Shown: one piece after another, positions 1 through 35,107 of the stretch | Numbering within the stretch: position 1 is the first letter of the stretch | Layout of the letters: the number at the start of each line of letters is the position of its first letter | Origin: Branchiostoma floridae | Lineage: Eukaryota; Chordata; Leptocardii; Amphioxiformes; Branchiostomatidae | DNA: 64,000 bases | NCBI RefSeq assembly: GCF_000003815.2 | Contig: NC_049997.1 | Location: forward strand, 8,581,158-8,645,157 | Direction: 5' to 3' | Position numbers and translations under genes: made by a program | Notes under the pieces: model-generated | What the model was told of the DNA's origin: nothing | Seen by the model: the letters and a program-made list of their open reading frames with translations, nothing else | Database searches by the model: none

Positions 1-668
1 ATGCCTCCTCGTATTTAGAGCTCGCTGAAACTCGGCCGAGCTAAATTCTTGATTTGTAAAGGGGGCTTTATTGGTGCGGATGTAATTTGCAATCAATATG
101 CTCGGCTGTCAGTGGACATGTTTAAATAACTTATTTGCTGGGCAGCTTTTAACAATGATTGAAATAAATATCGGTTTGCTTTTGTAACTTTCATCTACTA
201 AAATTAATATACTTATTGTAAATAGCTCTAAATTCTTCTAAATAGAGTAAAATCCTGTAATATCATTTTCCGTTCTTTTGTAACTTATTTCATAAATGGT
301 AGTTCTGTACATGAAAGACTTCAGATTTAAATGGAATGAAACACCAAGTTTTCATACTATGATCCCCTCATGCAGTATTGAGACACGGTACTTACATATA
401 ATTATGAATCATCTAGATATGACAAAAGGTGTAAAGGGTTAATATATATATATATATATATAAATTGTCAAATATTTGAATACTTGATCCAAATTCGTAA
501 ACAGTGTCGCATATTAATCATCAGGAATCTTAAAACCACGCGACGTGTAGAAATTGATAGCAGATATGGACATGCTAATATGAATTGTATAAAAACTGCC
601 TACTGGTCGTGGCTGTTATTATGATTCGGTTTGATCCCACAACTGTGTTTTTATCACATGCCAGCAAT
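1..668. other. Sequence 3' of the channel gene
   Basis: AT-rich sequence downstream of the minus-strand stop at 669, probably 3' UTR and intergenic. A short TA microsatellite is at about 441-462. I see no further coding exon. Confidence 0.5.
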
Positions 669-22306
<21,638 letters not shown>

Positions 22307-24358
22307 TTCGCGCCACGCCCGGGTCCGGCTGGGCGGATGGTTTGTTCTTCCCCGTTAATAGTGCCCTGTTAATAGTGCAAAGTTGTCCCCGGTGTCGTCA
22401 CAAGAAAAGCTGTATACCTACTACACACGGGCTTCTAACAAGGAAAAAACTGTACAAATACAAGAGCGAATGTCTTAGTTCTAAATGAAGAGACGTTTTG
22501 AAGCAAATTATAGCAGGATAAAACTATCACAAAGACGATTAGTGAACATTTCCAAAAGTGGCAACAACAAAAAATAACAACAACCAAACGACAACTTCAA
22601 CGTCAATTTTACACTAAAACGGGTGGTCTGTTCGTTACCTACCTCTATGTTTTCAAAATTGTCACGAGCATATCATTCAGTCCCTCACAATGTTGTGACA
22701 TGACGGATAGCAAAGACGCCTTTATTACAATAGAGACACGAGTCCCAAATCCGAGTGATTACATTTTAAATTATTCATGATGGCGGGTACTGGGGACAAT
22801 GCTGAGCTGTCATGTCATCATCATGAAAAATGACGCCTGTGTATGTCTGGTAGACATCGTTTGATTCCACCGCTTCACCAATATTTCAGCTCTATGATCT
22901 GTACTATATAAACTTCAAAACAGGTGCTACCGAATTAGAGAATGGTCATTATGTTTGCGGAAGCAGCAAACACATAGTTTTCCTGCAGATATTCTACCAA
23001 AACGCAGGAAAAGCTGGGGCTGTACCAAGCTCTCTACGTTTCCAGCTTTTTGATTGGCCACAAAAGGGCTTTCCTCGGGGATACGTCACATGTGAACCTA
23101 TCAGCAAAACGCTTGCTCAAACCGGGATCCAATGAAAACACTGATGACAAAGCCTTTGGCTGTGAAATACAGCTTTTCGATTGGCCGAAACTCTATGCTT
23201 GTCATCGAATAAACCAATGAACGCACAGGATTTAAACCGGCCGGGCCACCTTGAGCAACATAACGTTATAAGAGTTATAAGATATAAAAAATCGGTGCAG
23301 AATCATGTCAAACCACGTAGCATAGTGGGGAATGATACGGCCTCACACGCTGAAGGCCGCAGGATCGAGTCTCGCTGGGTCACTTTTTTTATTCCCCATT
23401 TTAGATATGTATCTTGTATTTACAACATTTTCATCTTGCGAACAGGGCATCGTTCGTTTTACACGCCTTTTTCAATTTTTTTCTTGCACTCAAAAGACGT
23501 GCGGGGCGTTACGGTCGGTCGGACGGTCCGTGTGGGGAGCCGGGGGGCTTGCCAAGGCCTCGTTGCCTTTCTACTAGTTGTTTCTTTTCTTGCGATTTTT
23601 CCATTCCTTTCCCTTCGCAAACATCCTGCATTTTTTTCAAAAATGTTGCCTTTCTAGTTTTTGTCAACTATTTGAACGATTATAGGGTCTTGCCTATTGC
23701 ATGCAGCCACATTAAAGCTATCCAGATTAGACATAAAAACCTACCTCTAGTGACTTTTCAATGGTTTGCAGTCGTGATTTTTTTATTTCTCTTTACCGTG
23801 TGGTTCAGGTGAAGGTGCGGCCATTTTGGTTCAAGTCCTCGACAATGTTCGGTAAACATCGGCTGTAGTCGGTAGGTCCACTCTCTGTGTCCCGCCCACC
23901 GCCAATATCAGGTTCTACACGGAATGCCATTAAACTAACTTGAATAAACCCTTTCACAGATATCAGCACGTATGTAAGGCGACTGAAATTATATGGACTA
24001 TGATACTTGACTAGTACGGACTGTCAGATTATAATCTACATGTGTGTATTTTGCCTAGCACACTCCTAAAATACCCTCCAAAATACTTATTTGTGAGCAT
24101 CACACTAACAAACACTCGTTACGGGAGATAAACTGCATGACTAGTAAGCAACGCACTAACGTTACTCATGGAGGTGAATTTGTTGATTAAAAAAGTATCC
24201 TGCAAACGCCAGGCGGTTCACCAAAAGAATTCAGTGACCATTACCAAACGAAACACTATCTCGGTCATCGGGACAAAAAAATCGTCACTAGACAGACAGA
24301 CCGACAAATATCACAATATCTAGGTCATCAGGAGACGAGTGGTCATAGGTCAACCAAC
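22307..24358. other. Divergent intergenic region between the mosaic channel and TTLL12
   Basis: About 2 kb between two head-to-head genes. It has ATTGG/CCAAT-like boxes near 23054, 23178 and 22750 and a GC-box-like CACGCCC near 22314. No coding exon is supported; the open frames at 23181-23812 have no recognisable family and overlap the SINE-like head. Confidence 0.45.
23316..23388 (+). repeat. tRNA-like SINE head
   Basis: GTAGCATAGTGGGGAATGAT resembles a tRNA A-box region and GGATCGAGTCTC a B box with two mismatches, followed by a T-run like a polymerase III stop. Probably a SINE relic, not a working tRNA. Confidence 0.4.
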
Positions 24359-24372
24359 ATGGCGGACGCCGA
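24346..24372 (+). promoter_or_regulatory. YY1-like element at the TTLL12 start codon
   Basis: CCAACATGGCGGACGC matches the extended YY1 site (AANATGGCGGC) that often spans the translation start of TATA-less genes. The initiator ATG is in the motif. Confidence 0.35.
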
Positions 24373-27300
24373 GCAGGCCGTAATTGTCCCAGTGGACCAT
24401 CGTCAGATGGATTATCCGACTTTTCTGAAGCTGCACCGGGGACAGCTAGCTAATTCTGGAGTGCCAGAGGTCTATTGGCCAGGTGTGCAAAAGAAGATTC
24501 GAGACGAAGTAAGATTTAGCGCTGAAATCACGCGGCAAATGTGTCATGGGGGGAGGGGGGCGTGGTAGTCAGATGACCACGTTGGTTACATGTATACGTA
24601 GGAAGACCGCGTCGACCGCCGTTGCTAAAATTAACTGTTCCTGCGGGAACCGATGAAAAACATACGAAATACAAAATTTTCAGATTATGCATTCACCAGG
24701 CAAAAACCAGAACTTTATCACGGACATTGATTCTTGGTTAGTAGCCGAAATATTTACAGTTTTCTTGTGTCGTAACCCCCCAAAAAAATATTTAAAAAGC
24801 GATAGCCCTCGGCTATTGATCTGACAAAATATTCCTTCCTTTTTTCACTATTGACAGGATGATCCTCTTATATTATATAATCTTTTGAATAACTCCTCAT
24901 GATCCTGTCAACCCAAACCCAAGATCTGACTGAGAAAACCTTGTAAAATGATGCAAAAGGAAGACATTATTCGCATTCCTGAGCAAGAATGATTGTCAAT
25001 AAGATTTAAGAAAGTAGATATCTTGCGCAGACAGTGTTTGAAGCCCCAGGTACTAGGTGAATGGATGCTTTCAATGAAAAAAATATATATATTTCTGTGT
25101 TCTCTGCTGTCAATAACACTTAGGTCACTATTTACATGATGTTTTCTGTCAATACAGGCTTTTCATTATTGATGACGTACAAAGTATAATTTGAATCGTC
25201 CCACTACCATGTTAGTGGGCAATTAAATTAAGCAGTAGCAGTATGGTTAACAGAAGTACGCTGAAATTCAACATGGCGCAGATGACGTCAAATGAAGACA
25301 TCAGAATGACATAATTCTTTTCTTCTGATGGAACTAGGTCTACGATGCGGGACATTATTTTGGCATGATGCAGGTAGAAGAAGATGAGGAGGAAGGGGAT
25401 GATGAGGGGGGTGGGGACAGAAACAACCCCACCCCAGGGGATCACAGGTGGTGTGTCGTTGTCACAAGTGAGGATGGCGTGGACAGCAGTGATTCCAGCA
25501 GGTATTTTCTAATGCATCTGCACATCTTGGTTAACTGATAGCCTCACTTCAGTAGACAAATATTCCAGCTTCCGGCATTTGTACATGTCAACTACTTAGT
25601 ACTAATACTCAGATCCAAGCAGAGGTTAAGTGTGAGGTTATGCTCCAGCTTTTATGTATTTATTTCCTTACAAGTCTATTGTGCTGTAATACAACAAGGA
25701 AGGTACTAGTATGAATCTATGATGAAACAGGTGTTCCTTTATGAGCCTTGTGTTGGACATACTTTTCAGTTTTAGACATTTTTGTCAGGCTTTCCATTTT
25801 GTCAGGTCCTACAAATGATCCTACAAATGGTACAAATTTAAACCAAAACTTATTGACATTCCTGGTGACTCTGAGTGATGAGTAGGAATATTTTAATTCA
25901 AGTATTCAAATTATTCAGATGATTTTCTCTGCTTTTAGACTGCCAAGCCTTTTCTTGTCAATAGTACTTTTTTTGGCTCATCCCCAGTATCTTCCTGGTT
26001 GACCATGCGTGGACATTCCAGTACGGGTACGCGCGGCTGCAGCTACAGCAGGTGCCGGGACTTCTGGGCAGGATGGCCGCCCTGATGGACATCTGTCAGG
26101 AGCTGTCTGAGGAGGAGAAGACAGAGAGGGTGCTGGATGAGATGTGGAGGTTTGTTTGTTTATTTCTTGCTTGTTTTATGTTTGTTTGTTTGGGGAGTTA
26201 AATGGAAGTGCCCTAATAGTACCCAGTGCATCTGTTTCATGTCCCTGGGAATGAGAAAAAATCCATGCAATCAATTCGAATTCCAAAACAAATATATCTC
26301 TTTCTCCCTTTCCCACCTCTTTATTCCCCTATCTTTTCCTCCCACTCTTTCCCTCCCTCCCTCTGTCTCTCTCTCTCTCTCTCTCTCCTCCTCTCTCATC
26401 CCACCCTATCTCTCTCCCTCTATCTCTTACTTTCTCCCTCCTTCTCTTTCTCTCTCTCCCTCTTTCTATGATATTAATTGAAGTATGCTCTGTTGCTTCT
26501 ATTTCTATATCTAGGTTTACCTGGCAGTACAAGTTGAACTTTCAGGGAGCTGTAAGTATGTTTTCCTTGCATTATGAAGTGTGATATTAATTTACGACTT
26601 CAGTAATACATGTACTACAATTCATAGTATGAGTCCACGATGTCAATGCCTGACTCTGATAAAGTTGTTACACATTGCCAGTATTTCAGACATTAATTTT
26701 ATCTGTGTATGATGGTTGACTGTTTTTGTATCAACATTAGACAGCTGATGACAAGATAGCATTCTGGTATGTGAACGATGAGTTTGGGTCCCGGATTCAG
26801 CACTGTGATGAGCCAGCCTGCAGGATGGTGCCTTTCTACTATGTCCCCACCAAAACTTCCTACACACTTATGTGGCTGTTACAAGACCTGGACTGTGGAG
26901 GTATGTATGCTACAAGTAAATGGTTTGACCTAATGATTATGCTAAGGTCACATTTCTAAACCAGTGGCTGAGCAGTACAAAAAGTACAATTCGAAAGACA
27001 ACAAAAAATTCTAGACCAGTAGCTGAGCAGTACAAAAAGTATTATTATTTTAAAGACAACAGAAGATTCTAAACCTGGACAGACTGAGCAGTAGCCTGCA
27101 TACCATCCGTATTCTACCAGGGCTCCCCCTAAAGGGGTAGCAAGTGTAAGGAGCCCCGGTAGAATACGGATGGTACCCAGGCTAGCTGAGCAGTACAAAC
27201 TGTATTTTAAAGACAACAAATAATTCTAAACCTGGACAGACTGAGCAGTAGCCTGCATACCATCCGTATTCTACCAGGGCTCCCCCTAAAGGGGTAGCAA

Positions 27301-30300
27301 GTGTAAGGAGCCCCGGTAGAATACAGATGGTACCCAGGCTAGCTGAGCAGTACAAAATGTATTTTAAAGACAACAAATAATTCTAAACCTGGACAGGCTG
27401 AACAGTACAAAAAGTACAATTTCAAAGACAACAAAAGATTCTAAACCAGTTGCTGAGCAGTACAAAAAGTATAATTCTAAAGACAACAAAAGATTCAAAA
27501 CATAAAAACAACAGTCATGAACATAACTTGTGTATATTTCTTGATGACCATAATATTAATCAAAGTAAAATCCTAATAGATATCAGCTCTACAGCTTTGG
27601 TTATAGGCTAAACAGTCCTATGTGAGAATGACTGTATCTGCAACATAAGGTAAATCTGCAGGCTGACTCAGGGTACAATTATTACTTTCATATAGTTTGT
27701 ACATTGTATCTCCAGTCATTTGTAAATGTCTGATGGCATTAACGGCAAAATGTTATTTCCTCTCCTCAGATGAAGTGACCCGTGATTTTGCTGATGGACT
27801 CTCTGACGACACAGAGAGAAAATGTCGGCTGCTTGCCTGGATTCCACAGGACTTTACTCACATCTCACCCAACCAAGGAATTTCAGTCGATGACCAATTC
27901 TACTGGGTACGTTTTTTTTCAGTAGTAGATTTAAAAACGTAGTAGATTTTAAAGCCTATACACTACGGTACCTGCTAACAGTGACTTAGCTTGGTTTGCA
28001 GTTTTATTTGTTTGTTTTTGTTCAAAACCAATAAACTACTTTTAGGTAAAGCACATTACTTAATGTGTTATTCATAAAGTATACGTTGTGTAAGTTTTGA
28101 AGACCTTTCACAAATAACTTCGGTGATATAGGATGCAATACTAAACAATATGTCAATCTTGATATACATGTTTTGTACATGCACCTAATCAAAACTTAAT
28201 TGCTATTTTTTTGTTAGGTGAATTTGTACACTGATTTCTTAAATAGCAACAGATCTAGATTAGATTATATATTCTAATAGGCCGAAAGGACTCGCCTTAA
28301 GCAAGTAAGCAATAGTAGAATAAAGTGTGTTAGGAAACAAAAATGTTAATGTAATGCATTCTGTCCTACAGACTAGACTAAAAGGATGCAGGGAAACTTT
28401 ACCTATCCCAGATGCCACTGGGAATCCACTAACCAATAGAGAAGGGCCTTACAAAGTGTACATGGATATCCAGGTCATCAGAGACAACCTGACTGATTCG
28501 CAGTTTCAACTCGTGGAGGAGGAAAGCCAAGCAGATATTGTGTGGACACGAAGTCATCTTCGGGACTTTAAGTAGGTTTTTTTTAAATGTATTACTGAAT
28601 CATCAGTGTTATCTTTCACAAGTCTAGACTGGTGTTACAGTATTATATTTGTAGCTACATGTACACATTGAACATAGTACATCTTATCTTTTTCAAAACA
28701 TGAGTTGGATATTTGTGTCAATTTTTGTACTCCTTTCTATTTCAAGATACAGCTACAGTAGTTATTCCTGTTTCTTTCTTCACATGACTGGCAAACCATT
28801 ATGAGGTGTAGCACACCGGATTTTGTAAGGTAGTGAGTGTGTAAGACTGACACGGAAGCTGTATAAGACTGCACTCAGTGCACTGTATCTTCTAAGGTTT
28901 TATCAACTCAAACTGTGGCCAGTGGTTTACCTACTAGTAGGTGAATATTGCAAGGAGAGCATTACCCTTTGGTTTTATGTCCCTCCAAAAAGTTAGGTAT
29001 TAGTAGTACCAAGAAGGCTTATTTAACCTCCTTATTAGTACTAATTTCATTGGTGTAACGTGCCATTTGGTGTAAAGTTCTTTTCCCAAGGACACAACAT
29101 TGGCACTTGAAACTGAGAACCTTTAGGTTCTAAATCAACATCATGTTCATCACAATTTGTCTATTGTTTCCATGGCAACTCCCAGGACCTTCAGTGTGGA
29201 TCGCCCTGATGTCTACATTAACCAGTTCCCCTGTGAGGGTATCCTGACTGTCAAAGACTGCCTGGCTTACATTGGTCAAAGGGCAGTGACCAATCAGGAC
29301 CCAGAAGCTCTGGAGAATGGTCCAAAATGGCTGCCAACGACCTTTAATCTTGCCTGGGCTCTCCCACAATTTGTGTCCAGCTTTCAACAAAGGGAGGAAA
29401 GGTATGGTTTTATCATCACTTTAGCCTAGTAGTAGTTAAAGGTAAAAACTCAAAAAGAAAAAAAAAAAAACTAAAAGATGTCCTAAAGCCACTGTCACAC
29501 AGTATGGAAAGTAGTCGGCCAATAAATCTGGAAAGTCTAAAGGACATTATCCACTGCATTATACATCCGGTGTTTATAGATAAGCCGATGTTTGCAGGTC
29601 GTCTTGACCAAGCAATCTCACTCATATTTCAGGTGAAAGATACACTCACAGGCCTCAAAATCCTTTTTTCTGCATATGAGTGCACTGGCGCAGGTAAACA
29701 CCACATTAATACCTGCACAGCTCCAATTTTCACACTAGCTACATTATTATTATGCAGGTGGTATTTTGAGCCCAGACTTGATTCTGTTTAAAATTTGATG
29801 AACTGCTCGCAATCAAATACAGATGAAGCTCATTAACTGTGTGACAGGGGCTTGAAGAACCTAGCACAGTCCACCTTCTACTAGACTACAACATAAAACT
29901 ACAGTATCAGAACACTAGGCAAGGCACAGACTATTGGAAATAAACTGCACATTATGTACATGTACCACGCTGATGTCAACCTGGATGAATAACCGGAAAG
30001 ACTGCTTCACAGGCAAGAGGGCATCCCATGGGCACTTCCACAGTTTGTGTCCTGTTTTCAACGGAGAGAAGAAAGGTATTCAAGTACATTTAGTTATGGC
30101 TTTCATACTCAGACTACTATTATAGCTAGTTGCTAACATATTAGAAAGCTATCTTGCAAAATCACTTCAAATACTTGTGATATACATTGTATACTACTAG
30201 GTAAATGTGTATGAACTAATATTGATATTTGGAGAGATTTAAAAGATGAAATCTAATAATTTTATTCATTGTTTAACTGTGAATTTCTATGCTATTAGGA

Positions 30301-33300
30301 TCATGTGTACAAATTTGATGTTTAACAAATGCCAATTCATTGTTACACTTGCAACATGAATATGGTAAATATTCTAAAATAATTGCTGCATTTTGATAAA
30401 TGCTGATCACCCCAAATGTCTCACAAAAATCAAATGCCAAACATATTTTTTCTTACATCAATATGTTATATGATTTCAATAATCTAAAAGTTACTCATTG
30501 TTCCTATATATGAAACTCAGCTGCTAAACTGGGCTGATGATGTTTCCAATTTTGAGGGCGTGTCCTGTAGCTAGCAGTCAGCCAATCAGAGAATTGGTAT
30601 TACTGAAAGGAAACATTTGGGTGATTCTGTGATTGGATAACATCTGATTAGAGACCACGCCCACAAATTAATCTAATTAGTGGAAACCTCAGCCCAATTT
30701 AGCAGAGCCTCCCCAAGTTATATTGTATAAATGTGCGGCAAGTACTGTATATAACGACAGTCATGTATGAAAAAACATAACAATCAGGTCTATTATACTG
30801 TAATGTCTTGATTACAATTACTTGATGATTAAGAGACTCTATGTTTATACACAAGCAAGGCTCTGCATTTGAGAATTGGTAATGTCAATGAAGCATGCAC
30901 AATCAAGCACAATTATTTAAAGAAAGCGCATCAAACCGTGGGGCCATTGTGTATAATCTAGTCCTGTCAGTAACGCCCCTCTCCCGTGTAGGGGTCTGGA
31001 CAACCACTGGATCCTAAAGCCATGGAACCTGGCTCGAGGACTGGACACTCAAGTCACCAACAAGCTGCATCACATCATAAGGCTCTCCGAAACATCACCG
31101 AAGGTTTGTCATCATCTAAACAGGGATAAACAAGTCCACTAGCCCTATTGTCCAGGGCAAGTGAAAGTGCTGTTCGGGCAAGTGCATGTCCTACCCCACT
31201 TGTCCGATCGGGCAAGTAAGATTTTTCCATTGATTTTAGTGCAATTTTGATATACTTGTTACTTTTTACAGTCATGACATCAAGCAATTGTCTACAGAGG
31301 AAGTGAAAATGCATATACTAGTAACAGTGACATTTGAATTTTGGGCAAGTGAAAAATTGGTTCGGGCAAGTACGTATACATTTTTTATGTGCTTGCCCGA
31401 TAGGACAAGTGAATTTTAGAAAACTTGTTCAACCCTGCTAAAGCCATTTTTTACTAGATTGTGACTACTGAATGACTGACCAAAATTAATTTTTGTGTAT
31501 CCTTTAATTTTGTAGCTGGAGTAAATTTAAAGTGAAAGCAAAAGTATGATTTAAAAGACTACAGAGCACACACAAAGTAAAGAAAATTTGGTCTATGAAA
31601 GTCATCATTTATCCATGAAACTGCCCTCAAACAGTCAGAGGCTACTAGTTTCATATATAGGCTCATGGACACAAGATTGAGAAGTTATAAATTAGATTCC
31701 TAGAAGCTATTTAGCATTCCTAGCAAAGACGTTGGGTCCGTGGGAAAGACATTTCACACGACATTCCTCTCTCCACTCTGGTGTAAAAATGGGAACCTGA
31801 CTTTGGCTGGAGAGGTAAAAAGAGGGGGATGGGACCACCTTCCAATTCCGTGCCCTTAAAACACAGTGGATGACATTACCCACTACTCCTACGGCCTCAA
31901 AAAGGCTAGTTTACTAGTTTAGTTTTACTAGACTTTAGTTTTATTCAGAAAATCAGCCTCGCAGTTTGTGAAACCAAACTGAATATCAATGAATTGTACA
32001 AATTGTTGCATGGCGAATACAAAATATATAAATAAGAATTAATTAAACAATTACAAAACATGATGCAGAAACACCTAAACAAAGTTGTACGTAATGCCTT
32101 ACAAAGAACGCCGAAGTAAGGACAGGAACGTCCTACACAGAGTATCACTACGAGGACTCGTTATACAGGCGTATGGCCTGCTATGGAACTATGGAACTAC
32201 CTCTACCTTTTTCAGGGATTCAAACTCAGACCCTTCAGATGATATCCTGTGATATCTCTTAACCAAAATATTGACTGTTTCTTCGATCACTATTTCTTCA
32301 GGTTGCGTGTAAGTATCTGGAGGACCCCGTCCTGTACTACAGAGAGGATGTTGGTCAGGTGAAGATGGACATTCGCTACATCGTCATGCTGCAGTCTGTC
32401 AAACCACTCAAGCTGTTCGCCTACAAGGTGTTCTGGCTGCGATTCGCCAACAAGTAAGTCCTTACACAATGTTGTTTTTTTCGTATGCTGTCCTGGTTTG
32501 TAGTATACATCATCTATGAGAGAATGCAGCATGGCTTATTCCGTATCACACAAGGTGGGAGCATATATAGGAACCGAGGGCAAATACACCCTCTTGTATT
32601 CCTTTAATGTCATACTCACTGGAGACAACACACATTTCAATGCAAAATGCACCAGAAGTTGAGATTTTTATTTAAGCTGTTAGCCAACAAGTAATTCCTA
32701 CATACGTAGTACACAATGTCCTTTCCCTTGTATGAAGTCCTTGTATATACATCTATAGAGAGCATACAAGATCTTGATGGCATCCCCGCGTAAACCTTGG
32801 ACTTACATGTATGAACGACTTACCATAGACCATGTAGTTCTCTTTTCACCCACAGTAAGTCCAATGGTCTGAAAATGAACTTACTCAGGGAGGACTGAAG
32901 ATAGACTTACTGCCTAAATTGGTGTAAAGGCCTTACTCTGGATAATAGACTCCACCAAAACTTGAACCCCTCAAACATGGCAAAATGGGGTGTAATTATT
33001 TTTGTTTTTATTGCATCCAGGCCCTTCTCCCTGGACCACCTGGATGAGTATGAGAAGCACTTCACAGTGATGAACTACACAGAGGGTGGCACCAAGTTAC
33101 ATCAGGTCAGTGAAGTTGCACCTAGGGCTTTGTACCTAAAAAGTTAGTAAATTACCCAATGTTATTATTAGAAAGAAGGTACCCAAAATATAACCTTCTT
33201 GGTAAAGATAATAAGTCAATCAAATCAAATCAGTCAATGAATATTCCATGGAGGTTCGACATATCTAAATTCTAACTTGTTTGACTGGTTTTCTCGCAGG

Positions 33301-35107
33301 TTCATTACGATGACTTCATCCCTATCTTTGAGAAACAGTATCCAGACTTCCCATGGAAGGGTGTAGAGGTAAAAGATGTCTTCTTTTTTTTCATTTTTAC
33401 TTTCAAAAAATTTCTGTCCTATAGTTATTTTTCTTTTCTGTTATTAATAATATTTTTTTTTTATAATTTTCTGTATAGTAAGAAGATTAATTAACTGTAT
33501 GCTTCATGATTGCACAGTGATTGTTAAGTTTCAATTCTAAATGATTATGACTGACATCTAATGAGGAAAAAGTGCCCTATACAGACAATATGATTTTGTT
33601 ATATTTTCTCAAGAAATTTAAAAAGATAGTGCAACATCATCTTGGTACAAATCCTGATTTCATCTGCCATTGGTGATTCACTGCAAACCATGCATGGAGG
33701 CCTGGCAAATCTCTGTCTCATCTCAGCCAAGCAACACAGTGATTTGCATCATTCACAGGGATGGCAGGCCTGGCGCACCCAGTCTGATATCAGTCAAAAA
33801 GTTGTAAGGTGGTATAACCCCAACAGTGCACTATAACCCCGTATGTCAACTACCTAATTACATCAAGAAATATACAAAGTCTCTAACTATTTCATGGAGA
33901 TATGAAACCTTTCATGTAACTTTTCATAATTTATTTGTTTCTGTTGCCTGTAGTTGTCCATTTTCAGTGCCTTTCGAGAGCTGTTTGAGTCAGCTGTCAG
34001 CAGAGAGGCGCCGTATGGGATTGGACACTACCCCATGGCCAGGTCCCTCTATGCCATCGACCTTATGCTGAAATGGGACAAAAATGAACAAGGTAAATGA
34101 GAAAAAGGACTGGAGGGAGTGGTTACACATAGTGTGTACTCAGCACAGTAAAGGTAGTAAACTAAGGTAATGGTCATCCTGATGGACAAATCACTCTGAA
34201 GGAGGCCTGGCAAGCCTCCATTTCAAATCAGCCATACATTATTTCAAACAGTTGCCACAATTTTGCCAAGCTTTTACCACCTAAATGATCACCAAAAGAC
34301 TACATTTCTATTAAAAGCACAAAATCCCACCATCATACAGAATGTGTGACAGTTCATTAACCACTGCCTTCAAAGAAGAAGTCAAACCCGACAATAGTAT
34401 CCATAGTATCATGTAGTTGATTAGACACTAGTTTTATGTACTTACCTCTCTTAGTTCTTGAGACTGTGTATGCAATTAGCCCTCGGGCATGATTTTGCAA
34501 ATAAACAACTATGATGATGATTTACATCATTCCCCGGACAGGAGACCTGACATATCCCGTCTTGAAATCACCCAGCAAAAGAGTTTGTCACCCCATAAGT
34601 GGTGGTATAACCCTGTCGTGTGTAAGCACTTGAACCGATTATGATGATGATGATGAAGAAAGGTAGTCCTGTAACCTTTTTGAGGCTGTCGGGGCAGTGA
34701 GTTGTTGTCCACTGTGTCTAGGACACCGTATTGGAAGGCGAAGCCTATCCCTTTCCTCCTATTGCCTTTTACCTCTACACCAAAGTCTTGGAGAGAACTG
34801 ACAGAGAGGAGCAAGGGAACAGTCAGGTACTCATTTCAACATCTAGCTGTGACATGACTGCACAGTCTTATATCCACTAGTCTAGCCACTTGGCCCGTTG
34901 AGACTACATAGAAAAAAACAGATGACATTGTCATGACTTTTTTTTTCAATTTCAGGAGAGAAGATTATGCAGCCAGTGTTGCTGGAAGTCAACTTCTGCC
35001 CAGACTGTGATCGTGCCTGCAAGTATCATCCCAACTTCTTCAATGACATCTTCTCGGCGCTGTTCTTGAACGACTTTGCTGATAGACCTGTTGCAGTTAT
35101 CTCATAG
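24359..35107 (+). CDS. TTLL12: Tubulin--tyrosine ligase-like protein 12
   Basis: Fourteen exons: 24359-24508, 25338-25501, 25988-26149, 26515-26551, 26741-26900, 27770-27906, 28372-28571, 29186-29401, 30992-31103, 32302-32453, 33021-33105, 33300-33368, 33954-34092 and 34956-35107. All are GT-AG, all in phase, totalling 1935 nt or 644 residues, the human TTLL12 length as I recall it. Signature stretches: [107 protein letters not shown] and [17 protein letters not shown]. Layout is an N-terminal SET-like region then a TTL-like fold. The family protein is thought to lack normal ligase activity; in vertebrates it affects tubulin tyrosination and H4K20 methylation and restrains RIG-I/MAVS signalling. 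Gene identity is secure, function here is inferred. Confidence 0.96.
26300..26475. repeat. CT-rich low-complexity tract
   Basis: Polypyrimidine sequence with a (TC)n core near 26370-26390, in TTLL12 intron 3. It creates open frames rich in Ser, Leu and Pro that are not genes. Confidence 0.8.
26960..27500. repeat. Tandem repeat cluster with a duplicated hairpin
   Basis: Repeated TGAGCAGTACAAAAAGT and AAAGACAACAAA units. Inside, a unit of about 157 bp is present twice (from about 27067 and 27224), each with an inverted repeat: ACCATCCGTATTCTACC on one arm and GGTAGAATACGGATGGT on the other. The whole cluster is in TTLL12 intron 5. Confidence 0.8.
28978..29110 (+). repeat. SINE-like fragment
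   Basis: TTCTTTTCCCAAGGACACAA resembles the CCTTTTCCAAGGGCACAAGA stretch of the SINE at 8871-9294. In TTLL12 intron 7, just before exon 8. Confidence 0.35.
29485..29853. repeat. MITE with terminal inverted repeats
   Basis: AAGCCACTGTCACACAGT at the left and ACTGTGTGACAGGGGCTT at the right form an inverted repeat around about 370 bp without coding potential. In TTLL12 intron 8. Confidence 0.6.
30011..30075 (+). pseudogene. Decayed duplicate of the end of TTLL12 exon 8
   Basis: The stretch ending AGAGAAGAAAG then gtattc translates as [16 protein letters not shown], against [16 protein letters not shown] at the end of the real exon 8 (29186-29401), and it keeps a donor in the same position. 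An AG lies upstream at about 30018-30020, but only the last third of the exon is present. A partial exon duplication; splicing is not shown. Confidence 0.55.
30521..30705. repeat. MITE with long imperfect terminal inverted repeats
   Basis: CTGCTAAACTGGGCTGATGA at the left pairs with CAGCCCAATTTAGCAG at the right, with further pairing of GGGCGTG and CACGCCC internally. About 185 bp, non-coding, in TTLL12 intron 8. Confidence 0.6.
31121..31437. repeat. hAT-like MITE
   Basis: Starts CAGGGATAAACAAGT and ends ACTTGTTCAACCCTG, with inner inverted GGGCAAG/CTTGCCC motifs. CAGGG termini are typical of hAT elements. CTAAA flanks both sides as a partial target duplication. In TTLL12 intron 9. Confidence 0.6.
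31735..31905 (+). repeat. SINE body fragment
   Basis: GTAAAAATGGGAACCTGACT followed by a GA-rich stretch, shared with the fragment at 15330-15420. In TTLL12 intron 9. Confidence 0.35.

Noticed and set aside
23181-23812. Long overlapping plus-strand frames between the two head-to-head genes
   Set aside because: They cross a tRNA-like SINE head and pyrimidine-rich tail and show no domain.
26137-26481. Ser/Leu/Pro-rich plus-strand frames
   Set aside because: Produced by a CT microsatellite; no gene structure.
26956-27376. Two similar minus-strand open frames starting MLSLKY
   Set aside because: They are translations of the tandem hairpin repeat in TTLL12 intron 5, which is why they look alike; not a gene family.
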